DNA of 64,000 bases, taken from assembly GCA_963580455.1 (NCBI GenBank), contig OY756972.1, positions 13,097,001-13,161,000 of the forward strand, in the 5' to 3' direction. The stretch comes from Euonymus europaeus (lineage: Eukaryota > Streptophyta > Magnoliopsida > Celastrales > Celastraceae). This document shows, one piece after another, positions 1 to 12,100 of this stretch (within the stretch, counting starts at the first letter, position 1; every line of letters begins with the position of its first letter). A program made the translations under genes and the position numbers. The notes below the pieces were generated by a model. That model worked only from the letters and a program-made list of their open reading frames with translations, did no database searches and was not told where the DNA came from.

Positions 1-387
1 AAAAGTTCAAAGCAAGAGACAGTAGCCGATTCTACTACAGAGGCTGAGTATATTGCCGCCTCTGATGCTTCAAAGGAGGCTGTTTGGATCAGAAAGTTCA
101 TTACTGGACTTGGCGTGGTTCCTAGCATTGCAAACCCATTGGACATCTATTGTGATAACAATGGGGCCATTACACAGGCTAAGGAGCCCAGATCTCACCA
201 AAAATCCAAACATATACTCCGGCGCTTCCATCTCATACGTGAAATTGTTGACAGAGGAGATGTGAAGATATGCAGAGTATCGACAGATGATAATATCGCC
301 GACCCACTGACCAAGGCTCTGGTGCAGCGGAAGAATGATGGTCACACTCGATCTATTGGTATTAGATACATGAGTGATTGGCTCTAG
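1..387 (+). CDS. Copia Pol polyprotein, C-terminal RNase H domain (5' end outside window)
   Basis: Frame 1 is open from the first base to a TAG at 385-387, giving 128 residues. This is the end of a copia Pol polyprotein, where RNase H removes the RNA strand during reverse transcription. Visible family motifs are SKQETVADSTTEAEYIA near the start, the catalytic-region YCDNNGAI at about residues 50-57, KSKHI at about 70-74, and the closing DNIADPLTKAL followed by a tail ending YMSDWL. No frameshift or internal stop is present in this part. An internal GTG at 115 is only part of the frame and not a start. The stop is only 3 bp before the purine tract and 14 bp before the LTR, the usual compact arrangement. 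An antisense open frame over the same bases is a shadow. Confidence 0.93.
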   Translation, partial: KSSKQETVADSTTEAEYIAASDASKEAVWIRKFITGLGVVPSIANPLDIYCDNNGAITQAKEPRSHQKSKHILRRFHLIREIVDRGDVKICRVSTDDNIADPLTKALVQRKNDGHTRSIGIRYMSDWL

Positions 388-390
388 AGC

Positions 391-400
391 AAGTGGGAGA
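391..400 (+). other. Polypurine tract of the first copia element
   Basis: AAGTGGGAGA lies directly upstream of the LTR start at 402. It is the usual position and composition for the primer of plus-strand DNA synthesis in plant copia elements. Confidence 0.85.
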
Positions 401-401
401 T

Positions 402-1712
402 TGTTGGTGTATGCTCTAGGAGCCAATCATGGGATGATTGTATTAGCATACATTTATTATGTTATATTGAGGTACTTTATTTGTTATGAATTATTTATCT
501 GCACTATATAAATGATTATGATAAATATCCCTAGAATAGTTGGTTCGATGCTATGAGACTTCAAGTGTGTGACTTGAACGTGAGATCTTCATAGATGTAT
601 ATAGAACACTATTCCTAAATGTCCCTAGTCGAGTATTATTGTTAAATGGGATAACATTAATACGTTGAGACTAGTATGTACGTTGATTGATGACTAAATC
701 TTGCAAGTCATGGATATGAGATATCAAATCAATACATAGGTACTTGTTAGAGAACGGGAAGTACTGGATAGACCCAACATGAAAATACTGCATGGATTGT
801 TATATGAATGTCATAAGCTATTCTCATAGTGACAATGATATATGTTTTCCTTTAACCTGAAATCACTACGGTTCCCAACATGAGGAGTTATACACTTTGA
901 TACTGTCTAACGTCAATTGTAAAAGGGTTGGCTATAAAGTCAGTGATTGGGTATATCACAAATCATGTGGAGGAATGTGAGTGACCTAGATGGTATTTTT
1001 CCCTTCTATATAACAGGAGTGATATCCGTGGGCCCCTTGTTTGAGTGAGACTTAGAAATGCATGGCCGTGCTCAAATGAATCAATATGTGATATTGATTT
1101 CGTTTGTTTTTTAATAGTCTACTCAGAATCAAGAAACACATAGATTAACATATACGAGGATGACACATTCCATGCCTCGATGTTAATCAAGATATTAAGG
1201 ACAAAGGGACTATATATAAATTGGTTATAAATAAAGGTTATGTCGAATCATCGACATTCTCGTTATTTGGGTAACAATGATGTGTTGCTAGATACCTCTC
1301 ATTGTTTGTGATGCTAGAATATGATTTTAGTTTCACTGCTAACATAACGAGAACCTATAGGGTCACACACATAGAATAAGTCAAAGATTATGTTATTTAA
1401 GAAGAACATATTACGTTTGGTGTGCCGTACTACTTGGTGAGTTGGGAGAAAAACGGATTGAAGCTTCTTCTCCTAGTTACTAGCATAACGTGAAGAGGCG
1501 ATCTTTGGCTTGTTCGTGTGGATACCATAGAGGCGTGCTGTTCGGTTGGATAGTGCAGATTGATTCGGATCATACAAGCCAAGCAATCGGTTATTTTCTA
1601 CACTTCAAGAGGTAACTTCTCATCACCGATTTATGCCCTTTCACATGGATTCTCTGGAGGGTTTCAATAAAATTTTAAACTTCCGCTGTGTATGAGATAT
1701 TGAAACCCAGCA
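402..1712 (+). repeat. 3' LTR of the first copia element (1311 bp)
   Basis: The LTR runs from TGTTGG at 402 to CCAGCA at 1712. It starts right after the polypurine tract and ends at an abrupt switch to satellite sequence. It has no coding potential. Several TATA-like runs occur (504-512, 1006-1012 and TATATATAAA at 1211-1220); the last is the strongest candidate for the LTR promoter, but the choice is not settled by sequence alone. No second LTR is in the window, so the age of the insertion cannot be estimated. Confidence 0.85.
1211..1220 (+). promoter_or_regulatory. Candidate LTR TATA box
   Basis: TATATATAAA occurs about 810 bp into the LTR, downstream of most of a putative U3. Other TATA-like runs exist in this LTR, so this is a weak call. 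Confidence 0.3.
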
Positions 1713-2165
1713 CAACTCTCTCTATGGAGGAGCTTTTAACGGTTTTGTCCATTTGTCATAGAAAGTTGGTGTTTTGGCATCGAAATAATCTAGGAAGCTT
1801 ATACTCATAAAATTTAACATATAAGAACAATAAAAATTGTACACCGAACAACTTTGATGGTCCGAAGTTGCTCAACTCGCTCTATGGAGGAGCTTTTAAC
1901 GGTTTTGTCCATTTGTCATAGAAAGTTGGTGTTTTGGCATCGAAATAATCTAGGAAGCTTATACTCGTAAAATTTGACATAAAAGAACAATAAAAAGTCT
2001 ATCCCGAGCAACTTTGATAGTCCGAAGTTGCTCAACTCTCTCTATGGAGGAGCTTTTAACGGTTTTGTCCATTTGTCATAGAAAATTGGTGTTTTGGCAT
2101 CGAAATAATCTATGAAGCTTTAACTCGTAAAATTTGACATATAAGAACAATAAAAATTATACACC

Positions 2166-2193
2166 GAGCAACTTTGATAGTCCGAAGTTGCTC
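2166..2193 (+). repeat. Dyad symmetry inside the satellite monomer (example copy)
   Basis: GAGCAACTT (2166-2174) and AAGTTGCTC (2185-2193) are perfect reverse complements separated by 10 nt, so each such monomer can form a 9-bp stem with a 10-nt loop. The same dyad recurs once per monomer. In many copies the left arm reads GAACAACTT, which leaves one mismatch. In some right-array copies the pair CAACTTCG/CGAAGTTG extends the stem inwards. Confidence 0.85.
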
Positions 2194-3781
2194 AACTCTC
2201 TCTATGGAGGAGCTTTTAACGGTTTTGTCCATTTGTCATAGAAAGTTGGTGTTTTGGCATCGAAATAATCTAGGAAGCTTATACTCGTAAAATTTGACAT
2301 AAAAGAACAATAAAAAGTCTATCCCGAGCAACTTTGATAGTCCGAAGTTGCTCAACTCTCTCTATGGAGGAGCTTTTAACGGTTTTGTCCATTTGTCATA
2401 GAAAATTGGTGTTTTGGCATTGAAATAATCTATGAAGCTTTAACTCGTAAAATTTGACATATAAGAACAATAAAAATTATACACCGAGCAACTTTGATGG
2501 TCCGAAGTTGCTCAACTCTCTCTATGGAGGAGCTTTTAACGGTTTTGTCCATTTGTCATAGAAAGTTGGTGTTTTGGCATCGAAATAATCCAGGAAGCTT
2601 ATACTCATAAAATTTGACATATAAGAACAATAAAAATTGTACACCGAGCAACTTTGATGATCCGAAGTTGCTCAACTCTCTCTATGGAGGAGCTTGTAAC
2701 GGTTTTGTCCATTTGTCATAGAAAATTGGTGTTTTGGCATCGAAATAATCTAGGAAGCTTATACTCATAAAATCTGACATATAAGAACAATAAAAATTGT
2801 ACACCGAACAACTTTGATGGTCCGAAGTTGCTCAACTCTCTCTATGGAGGAGCTTTTAACGGTTTTGTCCATTTGTCATAGAAAGTTGGTGTTTTGGCAT
2901 CGAAATAATCTAGAAGGGTTAAACTCATAAAATTTGACATATAAGAAAAATAAAAATTGTACACCGAAAAACTTTGATGGTCCGAAGTTGCTCAACTCGC
3001 TCTATGGAGGAGCTTTTAACAGTTTTGTCCATTTGTCATAGAAAGTTGGTGTTTTCGCATCGAAATAATCTAGGAAGCTTATACTCGTAAAATTTGACAT
3101 AAAAGAACAATAAAAAGTCTATCCCGAGCAACTTTGATAGTCCGAAGTTGCTCAACTCTCTCTATGGAGGAGCTTTTAACGGTTTTGTCCATTTGTCATA
3201 GAAAATTGGTGTTTTGGCAACAAAATAATCAATGAAGCTTTAACTCGTAAAATTTGACATATAAGAACAATAAAAATTATACACCGAGCAACTTGGATGG
3301 TCCGAAGTTGCTCAACTCTCTCTATGGAGGAGCTTTTAACGGTTTTGTCCATTTGTCATAGAAAGTTGGTGTTTTGGCATCGAAATAATCCAGGAAGCTT
3401 ATACTCATAAAATTTGACATATAAGAACAATAAAAATTGTACACCGAGCAACTTTGATGATCCGAAGTTGCTCAACTCTCTCTATGGAGGAGCTTGTAAC
3501 TGTTTTGTCCATTTGTCATAGAAAATTGGTGTTTTGGCATCGAAATAATCTAGGAAGCTTATACTCATAAAATTTGACATATAAGAACAATAAAAATTGT
3601 ACACCGAACAACTTTGATGGTCCGAAGTTGCTCAACTCTCTCTATGGAGGAGCTTTTAACGGTTTTGTCCATTTGTCATAGAAAGTTGGTGTTTTGGCAT
3701 CGAAATAATCTAGAAGGGTTATACTCATAAAATTTGACATATAAGAAAAATAAAAAGTGTACAGCGAGCAACATTGATGGT

Positions 3782-6180
3782 CCGAAGTTGCTCAACTCTC
3801 TCTATGGAGGAGCTTTTAACGGTTTTGTCCATTTGTCATAGAAAGTTGGTGTTTTGGAATCGAAATAATCTAAAAAGCATATACTCATAAAATTTGACAT
3901 ATAAGAACAATAAAAATTGTACACCGAGCAACTTTGATGATCCGAAGTTGCTCAACTCTCTCTATGGAGGAGCTTTTAACGGTTTTGTCCATTTGTCATA
4001 GAAAGTTGGTGTTTTGGCATCGAAATAATCTACGAAGCTTATACTCATAAAATTTGACATATAAGAACAATAAAAATTGTACACCGAACAACTTTGATGG
4101 TCCGAAGTTGCTCAACTCTCTCTATGGAGGAGCTTTTAACGGTTTTGTCCATTTGTCATAGAAAGTTGGTGTTTTGACATCCAAATAATCTAGGAAGCTT
4201 ATACTCATAAAATTTGACATATAAGAACAATAAAAATTGTACACCGAACAACTTTGATGGTCCGAAGTTGCTCAACTCTCTCTATGGAGGAGCTTTTAAC
4301 GGTTTTGTCCATTTGTCATAGAAAGTTGGTTTTTTGGCATCGAAATAATATAGGAAGCTTATACTCGTAAAATTTGACATAAAAGAACAATAAAAAGTCT
4401 ATCCCGAGCAACTTTGATAGTCCGAAGTTGCTCAACTCTCTCTATGGAGGAGATTTTAACGGTTTTGTCCATTTGTCACAGAAAATTGGTGTTTTGGCAT
4501 CGAAATAATCTATGATGCTTTAACTCGTAAAATTTGACATATAAGAACAATAAAAATTATACACCGAGCAACTTTGATGGTCCGAAGTTGCTCAACTCTC
4601 TCTATGGAGGAGCTTTTAACGGTTTTGTCCATTTGTCATAGAAAGTTGGTGTTTTGGCATCGAAATAATCTAGGAAGCTTATACTCATAAAATTTGACAT
4701 ATAAGAACAATAAAAATTGTACACCGAACAACTTTGATGGTCCGAAGTTGCTCAACTCTCTCTATGGAGGAGCTTTTAACGGTTTTGTCCATTTGTCATA
4801 GAAAGTTGGTTTTTTGGCATCGAAATAATATAGGAAGCTTATACTCGTAAAATTTGACATAAAAGAACAATAAAAAGTCTATCCCGAGCAACTTTGATAG
4901 TCCGAAGTTGCTCAACTCTCTCTATGGAGGAGATTTTAACGGTTTTGTCCATTTGTCATAGAAAATTGGTGTTTTGGCATCGAAATAATCTATGATGCTT
5001 TAACTCGTAAAATTTGACATATAAGAACAATAAAAATTATACAACGAGCAACTTTGATGGTCCGAAGTTGCTCAACTCTCTCTATGGAGGAGCTTTTAAC
5101 GGTTTTGTCCATTTGTCATAGAAAGTTGGTGTTTTGGCATCGAAATAATCTAGGAAGCTTATACTCATAAAATTTGACATATAAGAACAATAAAAATTGT
5201 ACACTGAACAACTTTGATGGTCCGAAGTTGCTCAACTCTCTCTATGGAGGAGCTTTTAACGGTTTTGTCCATTTGTCATAGAAAGTTGGTGTTTTGGCAT
5301 CGAAATAATCTAGGAAGCTTATACTCATAAAATTTGACATATAAGAACAATAAAAATTGTACACCGAACAACTTTGATGTTCCGAAGTTGCTCAACTCGC
5401 TCTATGGAGGAGCTTTTAACGGTTTTGTCCATTTGTCATAGAAAGTTGGTGTTTTCGCATCGAAATAATCTAGGAAGCTTATACTCGTAAAATTTGACAT
5501 AAAAGAACAATAAAAAGTCTATCCCGAGCAACTTTGATAGTCCGAAGTTGCTCAACTCTCTGTATGGAGGAGCTTTTAACGGTTTTGTCCATTTGTCATA
5601 GAAAATTGGTGTTTTGGCAACGAAATAATCAATGAAGCTTTAACTCGTAAAATTTGACATATAAGAACAATAAAAATTATACACCGAGCAACTTGGATGG
5701 TCCGAAGTTGCTCAACTCTCTCTATGGAGGAGCTTTTAACGGTTTTGTCCATTTGTCATAGAAAGTTGGTGTTTTGGCATCGAAATAATCCAGGAAGCTT
5801 ATACTCATAAAATTTGACATATAAGAACAATAAAAATTGTACACCGAGCAACTTTGATGATCCGAAGTTGCTCAACTCTCTCTATGGAGGAGCTTGTAAC
5901 TGTTTTGTCCATTTGTCATAGAAAATTGGTGTTTTGGCATCGAAATAATCTAGGAAGCTTATACTCATAAAATTTGACATATAAGAACAATAAAAATTGT
6001 ACACCGAACAACTTTGATGGTCCGAAGTTGCTCAACTCTCTCTATGGAGGAGCTTTTAACGGTTTTGTCTATTTGTCATAGAAAGTTGGTGTTTTGCATC
6101 GAAATAATCTAGAAGGGTTATACACATAAAATTTGACATATAAGAAAAATAAAAAGTGTACAGCGAGCAACATTGATGGT
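3782..6180 (+). repeat. Higher-order repeat unit, 15 monomers (representative)
   Basis: This is the first complete 15-monomer unit. Successive occurrences of its diagnostic monomer are at 3762, 6161, 8561, 10961, 13361, 14961, 17361, 19761, 22161, 24561, 26001, 28401, 30161, 32561 and 34961. The spacing is 2400 bp except for variants of 1600 bp (10-mer), 1440 bp (9-mer) and 1760 bp (11-mer), all exact multiples of 160 bp. This points to unequal exchange in register. Confidence 0.88.
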
Positions 6181-9100
6181 CCGAAGTTGCTCAACTCTCT
6201 CTATGGAGGAGCTTTTAACGGTTTTGTCCATTTGTCATAGAAAGTTGGTGTTTTGGAATCGAAATAATCTAAAAAGCATATACTCATAAAATTTGACATA
6301 TAAGAACAATAAAAATTGTACACCGAGCAACTTTGATGATCCGAAGTTGCTCAACTCTCTCTATGGAGGAGCTTTTAACGGTTTTGTCCATTTGTCATAG
6401 AAAGTTGGTGTTTTGGCATCGAAATAATCTAGGAAGCTTATACTCATAAAATTTGACATATAAGAACAATAAAAATTGTACACCGAACAACTTTGATGGT
6501 CCGAAGTTGCTCAACTCTCTCTATGGAGGAGCTTTTAACGGTTTTGTCCATTTGTCATAGAAAGTTGGTGTTTTGACATCCAAATAATCTAGGAAGCTTA
6601 TACTCATAAAATTTGACATATAAGAACAATAAAAATTGTACACCGAACAACTTTGATGGTCCGAAGTTGCTCAACTCTCTCTATGGAGGAGCTTTTAACG
6701 GTTTTGTCCATTTGTCATAGAAAGTTGGTTTTTTGGCATCGAAATAATATAGGAAGCTTATACTCGTAAAATTTGACATAAAAGAACAATAAAAAGTCTA
6801 TCCCGAGCAACTTTGATAGTCCGAAGTTACTCAACTCTCTCTATGGAGGAGATTTTAACGGTTTTGTCCATTTGTCACAGAAAATTGGTGTTTTGGCATC
6901 GAAATAATCTATGATGCTTTAACTCGTAAAATTTGACATATAAGAACAATAAAAATTATACACCGAGCAACTTTGATGGTCCGAAGTTGCTCAACTCTCT
7001 CTATGGAGGAGCTTTTAACGGTTTTGTCCATTTGTCATAGAAAGTTGGTGTTTTGGCATCGAAATAATCTAGGAAGCTTATACTCATAAAATTTGACATA
7101 TAAGAACAATAAAAATTGTACACCGAACAACTTTGATGGTCCGAAGTTGCTCAACTCTCTCTATGGAGGAGCTTTTAACGGTTTTGTCCATTTGTCATAG
7201 AAAGTTGGTTTTTTGGCATCGAAATAATATAGGAAGCTTATACTCGTAAAATTTGACATAAAAGAACAATAAAAAGTCTATCCCGAGCAACTTTGATAGT
7301 CCGAAGTTGCTCAACTCTCTCTATGGAGGAGATTTTAACGGTTTTGTCCATTTGTCATAGAAAATTGGTGTTTTGGCATCGAAATAATCTATGATGCTTT
7401 AACTCGTAAAATTTGACATATAAGAACAATAAAAATTATACACCGAGCAACTTTGATGGTCCGAAGTTGCTCAACTCTCTCTATGGAGGAGCTTTTAACG
7501 GTTTTGTCCATTTGTCATAGAAAGTTGGTGTTTTGGCATCGAAATAATCCAGGAAGCTTATACTCATAAAATTTGACATATAAGAACAATAAAAATTGTA
7601 CACTGAACAACTTTGACGGTCCAAAGTTGCTCAACTCTCTCTATGGAGGAGCTTTTAACGGTTTTGTCCATTTGTCATAGAAAGTTGGTGTTTTGGCATC
7701 GAAATAATCTAGGAAGCTTATACTCATAAAATTTGACATATAAGAACAATAAAAATTGTACACCGAACAACTTTGATGGTCCGAAGTTGCTCAACTCTCT
7801 CTATGGAGGAGCTTTTAACGGTTTTGTCCATTTGTCATAGAAAGTTGGTGTTTTCGCATCGAAATAATCTAGGAAGCTTATACTCGTAAAATTTGACATA
7901 AAAGAACAATAAAAAGTCTATCCCGAGCAACTTTGATAGTCCGAAGTTGCTCAACTCTCTCTATGGAGGAGCTTTTAACGGTTTTGTCCATTTGTCATAG
8001 AAAATTGGTGTTTTGGCAACGAAATAATCAATGAAGCTTTAACTCGTAAAATTTGACATATAAGAACAATAAAAATTATACACCGAGCAACTTGGATGGT
8101 CCGAAGTTGCTCAACTCTCTCTATGGAGGAGCTTTTAACGGTTTTGTCCATTTGTCATAGAAAGTTGGTGTTTTGGCATCGAAATAATCCAGGAAGCTTA
8201 TACTCATAAAATTTGACATATAAGAACAATAAAAATTGTACACCGAGCAACTTTGATGATCCGAAGTTGCTCAACTCTCTCTATGGAGGAGCTTGTAACT
8301 GTTTTGTCCATTTGTCATAGAAAATTGGTGTTTTGGCATCGAAATAATCTAGGAAGCTTATACTCATAAAATTTGACATATAAGAACAATAAAAATTGTA
8401 CACCGAACAACTTTGATGGTCCGAAGTTGCTCAACTCTCTCTATGGAGGAGCTTTTAATGGTTTTGTCCATTTGTCATAGAAAGTTGATGTTTTGGCATC
8501 GAAATAATCTAGAAGGGTTATACTCATAAAATTTGACATATAAGAAAAATAAAAAGTGTACAGCGAGCAACATTGATGGTCCGAAGTTGCTCAACTCTCT
8601 CTATGGAGGAGCTTTTAACGGTTTTGTCCATTTGTCATAGAAAGTTGGTGTTTTGGAATCGAAATAATCTAAAAAGCATATACTCATAAAATTTGACATA
8701 TAAGAACAATAAAAATTGTACACCGAGCAACTTTGATGATCCGAAGTTGCTCAACTCTCTCTATGGAGGAGCTTTTAACGGTTTTGTCCATTTGTCATAG
8801 AAAGTTGGTGTTTTGGCATCGAAATAATCTAGGAAGCTTATACTCATAAAATTTGACATATAAGAACAATAAAAATTGTACACCGAACAACTTTGATGGT
8901 CCGAAGTTGCTCAACTCTCTCTATGGAGGAGCTTTTAACGGTTTTGTCCATTTGTCATAGAAAGTTGGTGTTTTGACATCCAAATAATCTAGGAAGCTTA
9001 TACTCATAAAATTTGACATATAAGAACAATAAAAATTGTACACCGAACAACTTTGATGGTCCGAAGTTGCTCAACTCTCTCTATGGAGGAGCTTTTAACG

Positions 9101-12100
9101 GTTTTGTCCATTTGTCATAGAAAGTTGGTTTTTTGGCATCGAAATAATATAGGAAGCTTATACTCGTAAAATTTGACATAAAAGAACAATAAAAAGTCTA
9201 TCCCGAGCAACTTTGATAGTCCGAAGTTGCTCAACTCTCTCTATGGAGGAGATTTTAACGGTTTTGTCCATTTGTCACAGAAAATTGGTGTTTTGGCATC
9301 GAAATAATCTATGATGCTTTAACTCGTAAAATTTGACATATAAGAACAATAAAAATTATACACCGAGCAACTTTGATGGTCCGAAGTTGCTCAACTCTCT
9401 CTATGGAGGAGCTTTTAACGGTTTTGTCCATTTGTCATAGAAAGTTAGTGTTTTGGCATCGAAATAATCTAGGAAGCTTATACTCATAAAATTTGACATA
9501 TAAGAACAATAAAAATTGTACACCGAACAACTTTGATGGTCCGAAGTTGCTCAACTCTCTCTATGGAGGAGCTTTTAACGGTTTTGTCCATTTGTCATAG
9601 AAAGTTGGTTTTTTGGCATCGAAATAATATAGGAAGCTTATAGTCGTAAAATTTGACATAAAAGAACAATCAAAAGTCTATCCCGAGCAACTTTGATAGT
9701 CCGAAGTTGCTCAACTCTCTCTATGGAGGAGATTTTAACGGTTTTGTCCATTTGTCATAGAAAATTGGTGTTTTGGCATCGAAATAATCTATGATGCTTT
9801 AACTCGTAAAATTTGACATATAAGAACAATAAAAATTATACACCGAGCAACTTTGATGGTCCGAAGTTGCTCAACTCTCTCTATGGAGGAGCTTTTAACG
9901 GTTTTGTCCATTTGTCATAGAAAGTTGGTGTTTTGGCATCGAAATAATCCAGGAAGCTTATACTCATAAAATTTGGCATATAAGAACAATAAAAATTGTA
10001 CACTGAACAACTTTGACGGTCCAAAGTTGCTCAACTCTCTCTATGGAGGAGCTTTTAACGGTTTTGTCCATTTGTCATAGAAAGTTGGTGTTTTGGCATC
10101 GAAATAATCTAGGAAGCTTATACTCATAAAATTTGACATATAAGAACAATAAAAATTGTACACCGAACAACTTTTATGGTCCGAAGTTGCTCAACTCTCT
10201 CTATGGAGGAGCTTTTAACGGTTTTGTCCATTTGTCATAGAAAGTTGGTGTTTTCGCATCGAAATAATCTAGGAAGCTTATACTCGTAAAATTTGACATA
10301 AAAGAACAATAAAAAGTCTATCCCGAGCAACTTTGATAGTCCGAAGTTGCTCAACTCTCTCTATGGAGGAGCTTTTAACGGTTTTGTCCTTTTGTCATAG
10401 AAAATTGGTGTTTTGGCAACGAAATAATCAATGAAGCTTTAACTCGTAAAATTTGACATATAAGAACAATAAAAATTATACACCGAGCAACTTGGATGGT
10501 CCGAAGTTGCTCAACTCTCTCTATGGAGGAGCTTTTAACGGTTTTGTCCATTTGTCATAGAAAGTTGGTGTTTTGGCATCGAAATAATCCAGGAAGCTTA
10601 TACTCATAAAATTTGACATATAAGAACAATAAAAATTGTACACCGAGCAACTTTGATGATCCGAAGTTGCTCAACTCTCTCTATGGAGGAGCTTGTAACT
10701 GTTTTGTCCATTTGTCATAGAAAATTGGTGTTTTGGCATCGAAATAATCTAGGAAGCTTATACTCATAAAATTTGACATATAAGAACAATAAAAATTGTA
10801 CACCGAACAACTTTGATGGTCCGAAGTGACTCAACTCTCTCTATGGAGGAGCTTTTAACGGTTTTGTCCATTTGTCATAGAAAGTTGGTGTTTTGGCATC
10901 GAAATAATCTAGAAGGGTTATACTCATAAAATTTGACATATAAGAAAAATAAAAAGTGTACAGCGAGCAAAATTGATGGTCCGAAGTTGCTCAACTCTCT
11001 CTATGGAGGAGCTTTTAACGGTTTTGTCCATTTGTCATAGAAAGTTGGTGTTTTGGAATCGAAATAATCTAAAAAGCATATACTCATAAAATTTGACATA
11101 TAAGAACAATAAAAATTGTACACCGAGCAACTTTGATGATCCGAAGTTGCTCAACTCTCTCTATGGAGGAGCTTTTAACGGTTTTGTCCATTTGTCATAG
11201 AAAGTTGGTGTTTTGGCATCGAAATAATCTAGGAAGCTTATACTCATAAAATTTGACATATAAGAACAATAAAAATTGTACACCGAACAACTTTGATGGT
11301 CCGAAGTTGCTCAACTCTCTCTATGGAGGAGCTTTTAACGGTTTTGTCCATTTGTCATAGAAAGTTGGTGTTTTGACATCCAAATAATCTAGGAAGCTTA
11401 TACTCATAAAATTTGACATATAAGAACAATAAAAATTGTACACCGAACAACTTTGATGGTCCGAAGTTGCTCAACTCTCTCTATGGAGGAGCTTTTAACG
11501 GTTTTGTCCATTTGTCATAGAAAGTTGGTTTTTTGGCATCGAAATAATATAGGAAGCTTATACTCGTAAAATTTGACATAAAAGAACAATAAAAAGTCTA
11601 TCCCGAGCAACTTTGATAGTCCGAAGTTGCTCAACTCTCTCTATGGAGGAGATTTTAACGGTTTTGTCCATTTGTCACAGAAAATTGGTGTTTTGGCATC
11701 GAAATAATCTATGATGCTTTAACTCGTAAAATTTGACATATAAGAACAATAAAAATTATACACCGAGCAACTTTGATGGTCCGAAGTTGCTCAACTCTCT
11801 CTATGGAGGAGCTTTTAACGGTTTTGTCCATTTGTCATAGAAAGTTGGTGTTTTGGCATCGAAATAATCTAGGAAGCTTATACTCATAAAATTTGACATA
11901 TAAGAACAATAAAAATTGTACACCGAACAACTTTGATGGTCCGAAGTTGCTCAACTCTCTCTATGGAGGAGCTTTTAACGGTTTTGTCCATTTGTCATAG
12001 AAAGTTGGTTTTTTGGCATCGAAATAATATAGGAAGCTTATAGTCGTAAAATTTGACATAAAAGAACAATCAAAAGTCTATCCCGAGCAACTTTGATAGT

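Larger units (their letters stand above)
1..1712 (+). mobile_element. Ty1/copia LTR retrotransposon, 3' portion only
   Basis: The window opens inside a copia element on the plus strand. In order it shows the C-terminal RNase H part of Pol, a polypurine tract and a complete 3' LTR. The LTR begins TGTTGG and ends CCAGCA, which are imperfect inverted ends with the usual TG...CA termini. The next bases, CAACT, are an ordinary part of the satellite monomer, so the element integrated inside a monomer between TTGCT and CAACT. CAACT is the likely 5-bp target-site duplication, but its partner lies left of the window. Whether the upstream gag-pol is intact cannot be seen. The RNase H sequence fits the Tnt1/Tork-like part of Copia, but I do not commit to a lineage. 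Confidence 0.92.

Noticed and set aside
70..426. 118-codon minus-strand open frame
   Set aside because: It is antisense to the copia RNase H frame, which has clear family motifs; the antisense frame shows none.
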